Positions 20,447 to 30,558 of a stretch of DNA of 64,000 nt are shown one piece after another. How positions within the stretch are numbered: position 1 is the first letter of the stretch; each line of letters begins with the position of its first letter. The position numbers were made by a program, and so were the translations under genes. The notes beneath the pieces were generated by a model that saw only the letters and a list, made by a program, of their open reading frames with translations, did not search any database and was not told the origin of the DNA. The stretch is taken from contig UEIJ01000023.1 in NCBI GenBank assembly GCA_900470195.1, positions 62,001 to 126,000 on the forward strand. Direction: 5' to 3'. This DNA comes from Hyphomicrobiales bacterium (GTDB lineage Bacteria > Pseudomonadota > Alphaproteobacteria > Rhizobiales > Rhizobiaceae).

Positions 20447-21934
20447 GTGGGGTTTGCATTGGCAACAAAGGCACGGCCGTCCGTAAAAATTTTGGGAGCA
20501 ACCTTCTCCCCGGAAGCAGATCCTTTCACGGCGGCAGTTGAACTGACGCCCATGCCGATACTCATCACCAATCCCCGCCTGCCCGATAACCCCATTGTCT
20601 TTGCCAACAAGGCTTTCCAGAAGCTGACAGGATATGAAGCTGACGAAATCGTGGGGAAAAATTGCCGCTTCCTTCAGGGCGCCGGCACCGACCCGGAACA
20701 TGTCCAGAAGATCCGCGCAGCCCTCGACGCGGAGCAGTCGATCGATATCGATATCCTCAATTACAAGAAGTCAGGCGAACCATTCTGGAACCGGCTTCAC
20801 ATTTCTCCTGTCAAAACCGAAGCAGGCGAACTCCATCACTTCGTTTCGTCTCAGCTCGATGTGACCCTTGAACTTGGCAAACTGGTCGAGCTGGAAAAAG
20901 AACGCGAAACGCTTTCGCTTGAAAAACAACGCAGCAACGATCAGTTGCAATATATTATTGAAGTGGCGAATGTTGGCTTCTGGACACGGGATTATCACAG
21001 CGGCGAAATCAGCTGTTCGCCGGAATACAGACGTATTTTCGGCCTGACCCCGGACGAGCCGGTCAACTACGACAAGATCATCGAGATGGTGGCGCTGGAA
21101 GACCGGATCACTCTGATCCAACGGTCGCAGGAATCTTTCTCGACCGGCAAGCCTTTCCGGCTGGAATATCGTATCACCAACCGATTGGGTCAAATGCGCT
21201 GGGTGGAAACCCGGGCCAAGGCGTTGACAGGCAAGTCGCCGACACTTCTCGGTATCGTCATCGACGTCACCGAACGCAAGAAAGCCGAAGCGGACAAGGC
21301 GCTGGTGACCCGCGAAATCTCGCATCGATTCAAGAACTCGATGGCGATGGTGCAATCCATCGCCAACCAGACCTTGCGCAATGCCACCGATCCGCAGACC
21401 GCAAATGAGTTGTTCAGCGAGCGGCTGCGCGCACTTAGCCAAGCCCACGACATGCTGTTGCGGGAGGACTGGACGGGCACCACGATCAGCCAGATCTGCG
21501 ACACCGCGCTTGCCCCTTTTAACAGCACGTTCGGCCATCGAATCCGTACCCACGGTCCGGCTCTGGTGGTGAGTGACCGGGTAACCGTGTCTCTTTCACT
21601 GGGTTTGTATGAACTTGCAACCAATGCTGTGAAATACGGCGCCCTCTCCAATGAAAACGGCACGGTCCAATTCAACTGGGATGTAGTCCAGATACAGGGC
21701 GAGCAGAAACTTCATATGCGCTGGATCGAAAGCGGCGGGCCTGCGGTCGAACGCCCTGCCCGCCGCGGCTTTGGCCAGCGGTTGCTCTACTCCGTCCTCG
21801 CGGGCGAACTGAAGGCCAAATGCGACATCGACTTTGCGCCAAGCGGGCTGGTGATTGACGTCCTCGCGCCTATGACAGTGGACGTGTTTCCGCAACTCGA
21901 CAGTCTCTCGCGTCCTCAAGCCGAGTCGGTCTGA
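20447..21934 (+). CDS. LOV-domain HWE-family blue-light sensor histidine kinase
   Basis: A 495-residue cytoplasmic sensor kinase. Residues about 20-140 are a LOV domain with the photoactive motif 'GKNCRFLQG' (Cys73), which forms a flavin adduct in blue light. A second PAS domain follows (about 170-275, '[16 protein letters not shown]'). The kinase part has the H-box '[20 protein letters not shown]' with phosphoacceptor His293, the N-box '[13 protein letters not shown]' and the HWE-type 'RWIESGGP'. The layout and much of the sequence match the Brucella LOV-HK that links light to virulence. It starts at a GTG; a TTG four codons later is also possible. No response regulator is adjacent. Confidence 0.93.
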   Translation: MGFALATKARPSVKILGATFSPEADPFTAAVELTPMPILITNPRLPDNPIVFANKAFQKLTGYEADEIVGKNCRFLQGAGTDPEHVQKIRAALDAEQSIDIDILNYKKSGEPFWNRLHISPVKTEAGELHHFVSSQLDVTLELGKLVELEKERETLSLEKQRSNDQLQYIIEVANVGFWTRDYHSGEISCSPEYRRIFGLTPDEPVNYDKIIEMVALEDRITLIQRSQESFSTGKPFRLEYRITNRLGQMRWVETRAKALTGKSPTLLGIVIDVTERKKAEADKALVTREISHRFKNSMAMVQSIANQTLRNATDPQTANELFSERLRALSQAHDMLLREDWTGTTISQICDTALAPFNSTFGHRIRTHGPALVVSDRVTVSLSLGLYELATNAVKYGALSNENGTVQFNWDVVQIQGEQKLHMRWIESGGPAVERPARRGFGQRLLYSVLAGELKAKCDIDFAPSGLVIDVLAPMTVDVFPQLDSLSRPQAESV

Positions 21935-21942
21935 AGAAAAAA

Positions 21943-21964
21943 AGAGCAGCGAAATCGCTGCTCT
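21943..21964. terminator. Bidirectional terminator after the LOV kinase
   Basis: Arms AGAGCAGCGA and TCGCTGCTCT close on a two-base loop. An A-run lies on the left and TCTTCTT on the right. It sits between the converging LOV kinase gene and the Arg-rich secreted protein gene. Confidence 0.85.
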
Positions 21965-21972
21965 CTTCTTGC

Positions 21973-22311
21973 TTAGTTGTGCGGGCCGCGACGGCGCGGC
22001 TCGATATATACGCGATCACGATGACGGTAGCGGTCATGGCGCCAGCGGCGATCCCGGTCGCGCTCGCGATAATAACGCGGTGAATGCCGGTCCCACCCGC
22101 GACGATCATCGCGCCAACGGCGATCCCAAACACAGCGGCCACTCCGCGTGCGAACCGCGCCACGCGGGCAGCGATAATCGACCTGAATGGCAGAACCGGC
22201 ACCATCGGCAGCGACTGCCGGAATCGGCGCCGGAGCGACCGGCGCGGCCGCTTCAGCAACAGCAGTTACCGCGAAGAGCGCGAGAGCCGCAGAAACCAAC
22301 TTAAGTTTCAT
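21973..22311 (-). CDS. Small Arg/Asp-rich secreted protein
   Basis: A 112-residue protein of no family I recognise. It has a signal peptide (residues 1-about 21, 'LVSAALALFAVTAVAEAA'), an Ala/Pro linker, a two-cysteine segment ('YRCPRGAVRTRSGRCVW') and a tail almost wholly of Arg, Asp, His, Tyr and Trp ('DRYRHRDRVYIEPRRRG'). The strong positive charge suggests binding to envelope polyanions or nucleic acid. The frame opens 27 codons earlier, but only the ATG at 22311 gives a clean signal peptide. Similar small basic exported proteins are frequent in Rhizobiales. Confidence 0.75.
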   Translation of the reverse strand: MKLKLVSAALALFAVTAVAEAAAPVAPAPIPAVAADGAGSAIQVDYRCPRGAVRTRSGRCVWDRRWRDDRRGWDRHSPRYYRERDRDRRWRHDRYRHRDRVYIEPRRRGPHN

Positions 22312-22630
22312 TTCCGTTTTCCTTTCCAGAGTTGCCAGAATTGGAATCTTGCCCACAAATACGTAGGCCAAACAGACTATTGGTAAAGTCACTTAATCTT
22401 ACGGTTCTCTATCAATCTCGACCGCACGCCTTAAAACAAACCAAAGCTAACGACCTGCAACTTTGCAAAAGTATTTTTAAGAGAATTCGGATATCAGGAG
22501 CCTATTGAATTCGCACGCAATCCCTTGAAGCAAGGGAAAAGCCGTAGAATCTCCAATCCGCAAAGCCGATCCGGCACCGGTTCACGACCGGTAGCGGCGG
22601 AGCTTTGCGGCTGTCGCAAGGAGCAGGAAC

Positions 22631-24052
22631 ATGGATCATTCGGCGTCTAAAACCGACACCACCTGGGGAGCGAAAACCGGTCTGGGCACCACCCAGGCCG
22701 AATGGGTTGAGCTGGTCGGAGGCTTGCCCGAAGAACATTCGTTCTTTCTTCGCGATCTCATTGGCCGCAACCGCGAACTGTTTGTCGGCGTGTTCTACGA
22801 GCGCCTTATGAGCAATCGCGATGCGGCAACTTTCCTGTCCCAGAAAATGGTTCAGGAGCGCCTGCACAATTCCCTGAGCGACTGGCTTCTGAAGATGTTC
22901 GAAAGAAACGCCGGCGATGTTGACGCATTCATTCGTGAGCAGCGCAAGGTCGGCGAAGTCCATGCCCGCATCGACGTGCCGATCCATGTCGTCATGCAGG
23001 GCGCGCGCCTGCTCAAGAACGAGATCATTCGTCAACTAAAGCTGGAAGTCGCCACACGCGAGGTTCTGGCGCGTCTGATCGTGCATGTCAGCAATGCGAT
23101 AGATATTGCGATTGAAATCATGAGCCAGGCCTTCGTGAAGGACGCGCGCGAAAGTGCTCAGACCGACGAAGCCTATCGGGCCTTCACGCTGAGCCACGAC
23201 TTTCCGCTTGAGCGCGAATCGCAGCGCGCTGCGCTCATGGAATGGAGCCAATCGCTCCTCTTCAACCTCTATGGCAGTCCCGACAGTCCGCTTCACACGC
23301 TCGCAAGCTCGGACTTCGGATTGTGGTTGCAGCACAAGGCCGATCTGATGTTCTCCAATTCCTCCATCTTGGAAAACATCCGCCGGAATGTGGAACATAT
23401 CGACCAAGTGCTCCTTCCGGCCATCAACACCGCTCGCAAAGATAACCCGGCTGAACTCGCAGCCTCTCTGTCATTGTTCCAGACCAAGATCGTTGAAGTG
23501 AAGTTTCTGCTGTCCGAACTGTTTCAGGCAGCGGCGGCCATGGAAACGGGCCGTGATCCGCTGACACGTGCGCTCAATCGCCGTTTCATGCCATCAATAC
23601 TGACCCGCGAAGTACGCATGGCGTCCCAAAAGGCAATGGATTTGAGCGTTCTGATGATCGATATCGATCACTTCAAGAATATCAACGACACATACGGGCA
23701 CAGCAGCGGCGATGCGGTTCTTCAGCAGGTGGCCGAAACGATCCTTTCGCTCTGCCGCCCGAGCGATTTTGTATTCCGCTATGGCGGGGAGGAATTTCTG
23801 GTCGCTTTGGTGGAAGCAGACGAGGACAAGGCCTTCGCAATCGGCGAGGAACTGCGCAGGCAGATAGCCCAACAGCCCATGAACCTTCCCGATGGCGCAC
23901 GTCACTCCGTCACCCTGTCGATCGGTGTTGCCGCATTCAACGGACATCCAGACTACAGCCACCTCGTCAATGCCGCTGACCGGGCGCTCTATCGCGCCAA
24001 GCAGGGCGGCCGCAATCGCTGCGAAAAGGAAATTCCGCTCGCGATTGATTGA
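22631..24052 (+). CDS. Globin-coupled diguanylate cyclase (DosC-like)
   Basis: A 473-residue cytoplasmic signalling protein. The N-terminal about 160 residues match the globin-coupled sensor fold, with the likely heme-binding proximal His111 in '[12 protein letters not shown]'. A middle linker helix region follows, then a C-terminal GGDEF domain with GGEEF at residues 385-389. The inhibitory I-site RPSD lies at 376-379, five residues before it. Such proteins sense oxygen or other gases through heme and make cyclic di-GMP. The active and inhibitory sites are intact, so it is probably a working cyclase under product feedback. It is next to, but not co-transcribed with, the LOV kinase region. 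Confidence 0.9.
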   Translation: MDHSASKTDTTWGAKTGLGTTQAEWVELVGGLPEEHSFFLRDLIGRNRELFVGVFYERLMSNRDAATFLSQKMVQERLHNSLSDWLLKMFERNAGDVDAFIREQRKVGEVHARIDVPIHVVMQGARLLKNEIIRQLKLEVATREVLARLIVHVSNAIDIAIEIMSQAFVKDARESAQTDEAYRAFTLSHDFPLERESQRAALMEWSQSLLFNLYGSPDSPLHTLASSDFGLWLQHKADLMFSNSSILENIRRNVEHIDQVLLPAINTARKDNPAELAASLSLFQTKIVEVKFLLSELFQAAAAMETGRDPLTRALNRRFMPSILTREVRMASQKAMDLSVLMIDIDHFKNINDTYGHSSGDAVLQQVAETILSLCRPSDFVFRYGGEEFLVALVEADEDKAFAIGEELRRQIAQQPMNLPDGARHSVTLSIGVAAFNGHPDYSHLVNAADRALYRAKQGGRNRCEKEIPLAID

Positions 24053-24110
24053 TCGCAGAGGCATTTTGCCATCTGGCGGTTACGCTTCAAAACCGCCATA
24101 TGCTGCCATC

Positions 24111-24878
24111 ATGACGAATAGTTCCGCTTCACCCGTTTCCGAAACAGCCACACCAAAGCCGCGCGAACGCGATGCGCTGGAGACGCAATTTCTGCCGCAA
24201 CAGGCGGACGCGTCGCCGGTAGATTGGGTTGTCGCAGACGGGCTGACGGACTACGAGGAGGCACTCGCCTTCATGGAAGCGCGTGTGCAGGCCATTCGGG
24301 AAGGCACTGCGAATGAACTCGTATGGCTGGTCGAACATCCCTCGCTTTACACGGCAGGAACTAGCGCCAATGCGAGCGACCTCCTGACACCCGACAGCCT
24401 GCCCGTATTCAACACGGGGCGCGGCGGGGAATATACCTATCACGGGCCGGGCCAGCGTGTCGCCTATGTGATGCTCGATCTGAAACGCCGCCGCGAGGAC
24501 GTGCGTGCCTTCGTGACGGCGCTCGAACAATGGATCATTGAGAGCCTCGCCGAGTTCAACATCAAAGGCGAGCGTCGCGAGGATCGCGTTGGTGTATGGG
24601 TTACGCGACCTGAAAAACCCCGCCTAGCCGATGGCAGCATGTGTGAAGACAAGATCGCGGCTATCGGCATCCGCCTGCGGCGCTGGGTAAGCTTTCACGG
24701 CATTGCCATCAATGTCGAACCGGATCTCGGCCATTATTCCGGCATCGTGCCTTGCGGCATCTCGGAACATGGTGTCACAAGCCTTGTCGATCTGGGCTTG
24801 CCGGTGACGATGGGCGACATGGACGTCGCTTTGGGAAAGGCGTTTGAGACAGTCTTCGGCCCGCGTCAGCTCAAATAG
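24111..24878 (+). CDS. lipB: Lipoyl(octanoyl) transferase
   Basis: A 255-residue enzyme that moves octanoate from acyl carrier protein to lipoyl domains of 2-oxoacid dehydrogenases and the glycine cleavage H protein, the first step of lipoate synthesis. Visible motifs are '[21 protein letters not shown]', '[17 protein letters not shown]' and the catalytic Cys in '[14 protein letters not shown]'. The frame is open further up into the cyclase gene. I start at the ATG at 24111, which gives a family-like protein with about a 40-residue variable N-terminus. It converges with the DMT transporter gene, with only six bases between stops. Confidence 0.95.
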   Translation: MTNSSASPVSETATPKPRERDALETQFLPQQADASPVDWVVADGLTDYEEALAFMEARVQAIREGTANELVWLVEHPSLYTAGTSANASDLLTPDSLPVFNTGRGGEYTYHGPGQRVAYVMLDLKRRREDVRAFVTALEQWIIESLAEFNIKGERREDRVGVWVTRPEKPRLADGSMCEDKIAAIGIRLRRWVSFHGIAINVEPDLGHYSGIVPCGISEHGVTSLVDLGLPVTMGDMDVALGKAFETVFGPRQLK

Positions 24879-24884
24879 CTGTGA

Positions 24885-25814
24885 TCACGCCACTGCGTCA
24901 GCTTTCACCCGACGTTCCCGCATGAAAACATAGAAGCCCGATCCGACGATGATTGCGATACCCAGCCATTTCGACGGCGTCGGGAAATCGCCGAACACGA
25001 TCAGGCCGACCAGAACAGCATTGACGATTTCCAGATATTGGAACGGCGCCAGCATGGACGCGGGCGCCAGCTTGAACGCCTGCACGACCATCAGGTGGCT
25101 GACGGTCCCGATCGTTCCCAAAAGCAGTAGGAGCAGCCAGGGCTGGATGCCGTGCGGCAGTCCAAAACTCAAGTCGCTATGGCCCGCAGCAGTTCCAAAA
25201 ATCATGGCGAGGCCTGCAAACATCCAGCCGCCCACGCCGGCGTAAAACTGCATTACAAGTGGGCTTTCCTTCGCACCGTATTTACGGTTCAAAATGAGAT
25301 AGATCGCAAAGGTTACGGCGGTCGCCAGCGGCAGAAGCGAGACGGCGCCGAAAATCTCGAAACTCGGCTGGATCACGATCATGGTGCCGATCAGTCCGAT
25401 GCCGACAGCGCTGAATCTCCTCCAGCCTACCTTTTCCTTCAGGAAAATAGCCGAAAAGAGCGTCAAAATAAGCGGTTCGGCAAAGAAGACAGCCATCGCA
25501 TCCGCGAGCGGCATATACTTGACTGCCGTAAAGAAGCAGAGTCCGCCAAACCCCATCAAAGCTCCGCGAATGAGGTTGCCCGCCAGATGCTGGGTTCGCA
25601 GCGCGGCAAAACCGCCAACAATGAGCAGGATGAAAAACATCAGCCAGCACTGGACGAAGAAGCGCATGAAGGTAACTGTGGCCGGAGGCATATGGTCTGC
25701 CATGGCGAGCCACTTGCCAATGGCATCCATCAGCGGCAGCAAAAGCACCGAGAGCACCATGATCGCCATGCCTTTTACGTGCGCTTCCATGCCGCCTGTC
25801 GCGCTGCTCTGCAT
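24885..25814 (-). CDS. DMT-superfamily (EamA) transporter
   Basis: A 309-residue inner-membrane protein with about ten hydrophobic segments in two EamA repeats. Typical signatures are 'PLADAMAVFFAEPLILTLF' at the end of the first repeat and 'KLAPASMLAPFQYLEIVNAV' near the end of the second. The family exports or exchanges metabolites and amino acids; the substrate here cannot be predicted. The gene is divergent from parE, so the LexA box at 25984-25998 lies 170 bases upstream of it too. Confidence 0.85.
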   Translation of the reverse strand: MQSSATGGMEAHVKGMAIMVLSVLLLPLMDAIGKWLAMADHMPPATVTFMRFFVQCWLMFFILLIVGGFAALRTQHLAGNLIRGALMGFGGLCFFTAVKYMPLADAMAVFFAEPLILTLFSAIFLKEKVGWRRFSAVGIGLIGTMIVIQPSFEIFGAVSLLPLATAVTFAIYLILNRKYGAKESPLVMQFYAGVGGWMFAGLAMIFGTAAGHSDLSFGLPHGIQPWLLLLLLGTIGTVSHLMVVQAFKLAPASMLAPFQYLEIVNAVLVGLIVFGDFPTPSKWLGIAIIVGSGFYVFMRERRVKADAVA

Positions 25815-26123
25815 TTCAAACTCTCGGTATCTGGAATGTTCCCCGCTATCGCTCTATGCGAACTGCCGCAGCGTTTCCATCCAATTTGCTCGGAATTGTC
25901 CCGCTTGTTTGACTTTCGACCGCTTTCTGGTGCAAATCAGTTCCGTTCTGAACAAAACCCTTTGAAAAAGCCGTGCGAAAACGGAACGTAAGGCGAACTT
26001 TAGTCGCCTTTCGCGAGCGCGCATGGCATCATTCAAGTGATTCGCGAACAGTATTTTCCGGTCGATGGCGAGCAATCTCGGCACTGGCCTCCTGAAATTC
26101 AGATAGAGAGCTTTTCGGAACAG
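25815..26123. other. Divergent promoter region of the DMT transporter and parE
   Basis: This 309-base gap carries the LexA box described separately and the palindromic GTTCCGTTCTGAAC about 50 bases to its left. An in-frame GTG at 26037 would extend ParE by 29 residues of non-conserved sequence, so most of the right part is probably 5' leader. I see no small gene or RNA here. Confidence 0.5.
25984..25998 (-). promoter_or_regulatory. LexA (SOS) box upstream of parE
   Basis: On the minus strand it reads GTTCGCCTTACGTTC, an exact match to the alphaproteobacterial LexA operator GTTC-N7-GTTC. It lies 125 bases before the parE ATG and 38 before the alternative GTG. ParE is, from memory, a known LexA-regulon member in alphaproteobacteria, which supports the call. 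Confidence 0.8.
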
Positions 26124-28229
26124 ATGGACGATAGCAACGATCTCTTCTCGAGAGTAGTTAACAATGCCCGAGAACGGGAACAGGGACGACAGGGCGAAAA
26201 ACCCGTGTCGCCACAGCCTGTTGCCCAGCCGGTGGCAGCACCATCGCTCTCTGTTCCAAAGCCGGTAACGACCAAGGCGCCGCCTGCTTCATCGGCAGGC
26301 GACGACTATAACGCATCATCCATTCGTGTTCTGGAAGGTCTGGAGCCGGTCCGTCTGCGTCCCGGCATGTACATTGGCGGCACTGACGAAAAGGCACTGC
26401 ATCACCTCTTCGCCGAAGTCATCGACAACTCGATGGACGAAGCAGTTGCGGGACATGCCAATTTCATTGAAGTGAGCTTCGATGCCGACGGGTTTGTCAC
26501 GGTTTCGGACAATGGCCGCGGCATTCCTGTGGACGAGCATCCGCAGGTGCCTGGAAAATCCACGCTCGAAGTCATCATGACCAAGCTGCACGCAGGCGGA
26601 AAGTTTGACGGCAAGGCCTATGAAACGTCAGGCGGTCTGCATGGCGTCGGTGTATCCGTGGTGAATGCCCTTTCCGATGTGCTGGAAGTGGAAGTCGCGC
26701 GCAATCGCCGCCTTTATCGCCAGCGCTTTTCTCGCGGTATTCCGCAGGGTGGGCTGGAAGATGTCGGCGAAGTGCATAACCGTCGCGGCACCCGTGTCCG
26801 CTTTCATCCGGACCCTGATATTTTCGGCAAGACGGCACAGCTCGATCCGCACCGTCTTTATCGCATGGCGCGATCGAAAGCCTATCTGTTTGGCGGCGTT
26901 GAAATTCGCTGGAACTGCGACCCTTCCCTGCTCGATCCCAAAAGAGAAACGCCCGAAAAGGCGGTGTTTCACTTCCCTGGCGGTCTCAAGGACTATCTCG
27001 AAGCATCGCTTGGCAAGGAACATCAGGTCACGCGCGAAGTTTTCGCGGGCAAGACCGAAAAACAGGGCGGACACGGCGCTGTGGAATGGGCCGTTTCCTG
27101 GTATGGCGGCGATGGTTTCGTCCACTCCTATTGTAACACCATTCCGACGGGCGATGGCGGCACCCATGAAGCCGGTCTACGTATCGCCCTGACGCGAGGG
27201 CTGAAAGCCTATGCGGAACTGACCAACAACAAGCGCGCTGCGATTATCACAACCGACGACGTGATGGTTTCGGCTGCGGGAATGCTGTCAGTCTTCATCC
27301 GCGAACCGGAATTTGTCGGCCAGACCAAGGACAAGCTTGCCACCGTCGAAGCACAGCGCATCGTGGAAAATGCGATCCGCGACCCCTTCGATCACTGGCT
27401 CGCGGCCTCTCCGCAGGAAGCGTCCCGCCTTCTGGAATGGGTGATTGATCGCGCTGACGAGCGTTTGCGGCGACGTCAGGAGAAAGAAACCGTTCGCAAA
27501 AGCGCAACGCGCAAGTTGCGCCTTCCCGGCAAGCTTGCCGATTGCACGCAAAACGCTGCCGCCGGGGCAGAACTGTTCATCGTTGAAGGTGACTCGGCAG
27601 GCGGTTCAGCCAAACAGGCACGCAACCGCGCCAATCAAGCCATTTTGCCGTTGCGCGGCAAGATTTTGAACGTTGCCAGCGCAGGACGCGAGAAGCTGAC
27701 GGCGAACCAGCAGATCGCTGATCTTATTCAGGCGCTCGGCTGCGGCACACGCAAAAACTATCGGGAAGACGATCTGCGCTATGACCGCGTCATCGTCATG
27801 ACCGATGCTGACGTTGACGGTGCGCATATTGCGTCGCTGCTCATCACATTCTTCTATCAGGAAATGCCGGATCTGATCCGCAACGGCCATCTCTATCTGG
27901 CAGTGCCTCCGCTGTTCCGCCTAAGCCAAGGTGGAAAAGTCGCCTATGCGCGTGACGACGCGCACAAGGACGAACTTCTGCGCACCGTATTCACCGGACG
28001 TGGAAAGGTCGAAATCGGGCGTTTCAAAGGTCTCGGTGAAATGCGGGCCGAACAGCTCAAGGAAACCACTATGGACCCGAAGAAGCGCACGCTTCTGCGG
28101 GTTCAGGTCGACGAAGAATATGTCGACGAAACCCGCAACACCGTCGATGAATTGATGGGCACCAAGCCGGAAGCCCGTTTCCGTTTCATTCAGGACCGTG
28201 CGGCTTTTGTCGAGGAGTTGGATATCTAA
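26124..28229 (+). CDS. parE: DNA topoisomerase IV subunit B
   Basis: A 701-residue ATPase subunit that with ParC decatenates daughter chromosomes. After a 60-residue Pro/Ala-rich leader comes the GHKL ATPase domain ('VIDNSMDEAVAGHANFIEV', 'SDNGRGIPVDEHP', 'GGLHGVGVSVVNALS'), then the transducer. The Toprim domain carries 'LFIVEGDSAGGSAKQARN' and the metal-binding 'VIVMTDADVDGAHIASLLI'. Position next to no gyrase partner and the ParE-type C-terminus fit topoisomerase IV better than GyrB. A LexA box upstream suggests DNA-damage induction. A terminator follows. Confidence 0.95.
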   Translation: MDDSNDLFSRVVNNAREREQGRQGEKPVSPQPVAQPVAAPSLSVPKPVTTKAPPASSAGDDYNASSIRVLEGLEPVRLRPGMYIGGTDEKALHHLFAEVIDNSMDEAVAGHANFIEVSFDADGFVTVSDNGRGIPVDEHPQVPGKSTLEVIMTKLHAGGKFDGKAYETSGGLHGVGVSVVNALSDVLEVEVARNRRLYRQRFSRGIPQGGLEDVGEVHNRRGTRVRFHPDPDIFGKTAQLDPHRLYRMARSKAYLFGGVEIRWNCDPSLLDPKRETPEKAVFHFPGGLKDYLEASLGKEHQVTREVFAGKTEKQGGHGAVEWAVSWYGGDGFVHSYCNTIPTGDGGTHEAGLRIALTRGLKAYAELTNNKRAAIITTDDVMVSAAGMLSVFIREPEFVGQTKDKLATVEAQRIVENAIRDPFDHWLAASPQEASRLLEWVIDRADERLRRRQEKETVRKSATRKLRLPGKLADCTQNAAAGAELFIVEGDSAGGSAKQARNRANQAILPLRGKILNVASAGREKLTANQQIADLIQALGCGTRKNYREDDLRYDRVIVMTDADVDGAHIASLLITFFYQEMPDLIRNGHLYLAVPPLFRLSQGGKVAYARDDAHKDELLRTVFTGRGKVEIGRFKGLGEMRAEQLKETTMDPKKRTLLRVQVDEEYVDETRNTVDELMGTKPEARFRFIQDRAAFVEELDI

Positions 28230-28244
28230 ATTATGTTTCGAGGA

Positions 28245-28274
28245 TGAACGGCATTGTGAGCTCCATGCCGTTCA
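28245..28274 (+). terminator. Terminator of parE
   Basis: Arms TGAACGGCAT and ATGCCGTTCA are separated by ten bases and followed by TTTCTTTTTC, a standard intrinsic terminator 15 bases after the parE stop. Confidence 0.85.
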
Positions 28275-28320
28275 ATTTCTTTTTCAATAAAACTGTTTAA
28301 GCCTATAATAAAATAAAGTT

Positions 28321-28503
28321 TCAGGCTTTCACATCGATACCGAGCTTGGCTTCGATCTCTTCAATCGATTCTTTGACGAAGAATGTTTGATCTGTGCTCA
28401 ACGTCACAATGCGTGTGCCGGTTCCATAAGTATTGTAGCACAGAACATGATTGAAATTCACGGCGAGCTTTTCACCGTTCACTTCCGTCAGCATGATCCA
28501 CAT
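28321..28503 (-). CDS. Small FlbD/SwrD-like protein
   Basis: A 60-residue protein opening 'MWIMLTEVNGEKLAVNF' and ending 'FFVKESIEEIEAKLGIDV'. This resembles the FlbD/SwrD small-protein family ('I-LT-LNG-...-VKES-EE-'), otherwise encoded in flagellar clusters. Here it stands alone after parE with no flagellar gene near. An in-frame ATG nine codons earlier is less likely because the family pattern starts at the chosen Met, and CCTCCTCC on the plus strand gives a strong GGAGG ribosome site just upstream. Family likeness is by eye only. Confidence 0.6.
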   Translation of the reverse strand: MWIMLTEVNGEKLAVNFNHVLCYNTYGTGTRIVTLSTDQTFFVKESIEEIEAKLGIDVKA

Positions 28504-28585
28504 CGCTTGCCCTCCTCCTGATGTAACCACTCTCTAGAAGGATAGGCACGACAGAACGTTCGACAATGGTTGCGACAAGCTGGCT

Positions 28586-29074
28586 TCAAAGCTTTGCGCG
28601 CATTCTCACCTTTTCGACTGTTTTCCGGAAACTCTGCGACCATTCCTCTCCCTGCCACTCGATCTGGAAACCAGCGTTTTTATAAAGACTGATCGCAGGT
28701 AGATTATCCGCATGCGTGCCAATCAGCGCTTCATCGAAGCCATCGAGCAGGATTTGCGCCATCAGGGCATCAAGAAGCTGTCTGCCAATTCCCTGCCCGT
28801 GACAGGGTAAATCAACCCACAAATCGGAAATGTAATTGCTCTGTGGTACCCTGGCGCCCCAGCCTGCCAAAGTTCCCGCCCTTTCGGCAATCAGAACACC
28901 GTCCGCATTCTCTTGAAGATCGTGCAGGAATTTGGTTTCAAGGGCGTGTTGTCGATCAGCGGTCAGTTCAATATCGCGCGCAGCTATCCGCCAGGCGCTG
29001 ACTGCTAATGCAGCCATAGAAACAAATTCGCCGGGAAAACCCCGGCGAATAAGAAGATCGGATTTTACCACCAT
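28586..29074 (-). CDS. GNAT-family N-acetyltransferase
   Basis: A 162-residue acetyltransferase with the acetyl-CoA loop region '[20 protein letters not shown]' (Q/RxxGxG/A type) and the closing '[18 protein letters not shown]' of the GNAT fold. Its start codon overlaps the end of gatA by ten bases, so it is translated from the same message. The acceptor substrate is unknown; '[17 protein letters not shown]' is the usual substrate-side strand. This gene and the GNAT gene on the other side of gatA are different proteins. Confidence 0.85.
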   Translation of the reverse strand: MVVKSDLLIRRGFPGEFVSMAALAVSAWRIAARDIELTADRQHALETKFLHDLQENADGVLIAERAGTLAGWGARVPQSNYISDLWVDLPCHGQGIGRQLLDALMAQILLDGFDEALIGTHADNLPAISLYKNAGFQIEWQGEEWSQSFRKTVEKVRMRAKL

Positions 29075-30546
29075 TTTGCCGGAGTAAACCGTCCGGCTGC
29101 CTGTTCGATGGTGTGCGCCGCCTGGAACAGAGTCTCTTCCTCGAACGGACGCCCGATCAACTGAAGCCCGAGCGGCAAGCCCTTGTCGTTAATACCAGCT
29201 GGCACGGCAATGCCCGGCAAGCCGGCCATGTTTACCGTTACCGTGAAGATATCATTGAGGTACATTTTGACCGGATCGTTCGCGAGGTCCTCATCGGCAA
29301 GACCAAAGGCAGCAGATGGTGTTGCCGGCGTCAGGATCGCATGAACACCCTTGGCGAATGCATCCTCGAAATCTTTCTTGATCAATGTGCGCACTTTCTG
29401 CGCACGCAGATAATAGGCGTCGTAATAGCCTGCCGACAGAACATAGGTGCCGATCATGATGCGGCGCTTGACTTCCTTGCCGAAACCAGCCGCACGGGTC
29501 TGTTCGTACATATCGGCAATGTCCTTGCCCGGCACGCGCAGCCCGTAACGAACACCGTCATAACGGGCGAGGTTCGATGAGGCTTCGGCAGGCGCTACGA
29601 TATAGTAGGCCGGAAGCGCATACTTCGTGTGAGGCAGGGAAATATCGACGATTTCCGCACCGGCATCTTTCAGATACTGAATGCCCTTCTGCCAGAGTTC
29701 TTCGATCTCGTCCGGCATGCCATCGACGCGATATTCCTTCGGAATACCGATCTTCATGCCCTTGAGCGACTTACCGATAGCGGCCTCGTAATCCGGGATA
29801 GGCAGATCGACCGACGTGGTGTCCTTAAGATCAAGTGAAGCCATGGATTTCAGCAAAATAGCTGCATCGCGCACGTCGCGGGCAATCGGTCCGGCTTGAT
29901 CGAGCGAGGATGCGAAGGCCACCGTTCCCCAACGCGACACGCGGCCATAGGTCGGCTTGATGCCAACCGTGCCGGTGAAAGCCGCCGGCTGGCGGATCGA
30001 GCCGCCTGTGTCGGTTGCGGTAGCGCCAGCACAAAGCTGCGCGGCAACAGCGGCCGCCGAACCGCCCGACGAACCACCAGGCACGAGATCGGCGTTGGAA
30101 CCCCTGGCGCGCCATGGATTCTTGACCGCGCCGTAATAGGAGGTCTCATTGGACGAGCCCATGGCAAATTCGTCCATGTTGAGCTTGCCGAGCATAACCG
30201 CGCCATCGGCCCACAGATTAGCTGTGACGGTCGACTCATATTCCGGCTTGAAACCGTCGAGAATGTGGGAGCAGGCCTGCGTATGCACGCCCTTGGTCGC
30301 AAACAGGTCCTTCACACCAAGCGGAATACCTTCCAATGCGCCCGCTTCGCCCTTGGCAATACGCTCATCCGACGCCTTGGCCATCGAGCGCGCCTGATCG
30401 TGTGTCACCTTCACGTAAGCGTTGATGGCTTCATTCGCGGAATCGATAGCGGAAAGATAGGCGTCGGTCAGTTCGGTCGCTGTGATGGCCTTGGCCTTCA
30501 GCTTGTCGCGCGCTTCGGCAATGGTCAGTGCGGTCAGTTCGCTCAT
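29065..30546 (-). CDS. gatA: Aspartyl/glutamyl-tRNA(Asn/Gln) amidotransferase subunit A
   Basis: A 493-residue amidase subunit of GatCAB, which converts Glu-tRNA(Gln) and Asp-tRNA(Asn) to the correct aminoacyl-tRNAs in the cytoplasm. It releases ammonia from glutamine or asparagine. The catalytic triad is visible: Lys79 in 'PLGVKDLF', serines 159-160 in 'GGSSGGS' and Ser183 in 'TGGSIRQPA'. The frame includes a TTG two codons upstream, but the ATG at 30546 fits the standard '[12 protein letters not shown]' start. gatC lies two genes upstream; gatB is not in the window. Confidence 0.97.
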   Translation of the reverse strand: MSELTALTIAEARDKLKAKAITATELTDAYLSAIDSANEAINAYVKVTHDQARSMAKASDERIAKGEAGALEGIPLGVKDLFATKGVHTQACSHILDGFKPEYESTVTANLWADGAVMLGKLNMDEFAMGSSNETSYYGAVKNPWRARGSNADLVPGGSSGGSAAAVAAQLCAGATATDTGGSIRQPAAFTGTVGIKPTYGRVSRWGTVAFASSLDQAGPIARDVRDAAILLKSMASLDLKDTTSVDLPIPDYEAAIGKSLKGMKIGIPKEYRVDGMPDEIEELWQKGIQYLKDAGAEIVDISLPHTKYALPAYYIVAPAEASSNLARYDGVRYGLRVPGKDIADMYEQTRAAGFGKEVKRRIMIGTYVLSAGYYDAYYLRAQKVRTLIKKDFEDAFAKGVHAILTPATPSAAFGLADEDLANDPVKMYLNDIFTVTVNMAGLPGIAVPAGINDKGLPLGLQLIGRPFEEETLFQAAHTIEQAAGRFTPAKWW

Positions 30547-30558
30547 CGTCAAATCCTG

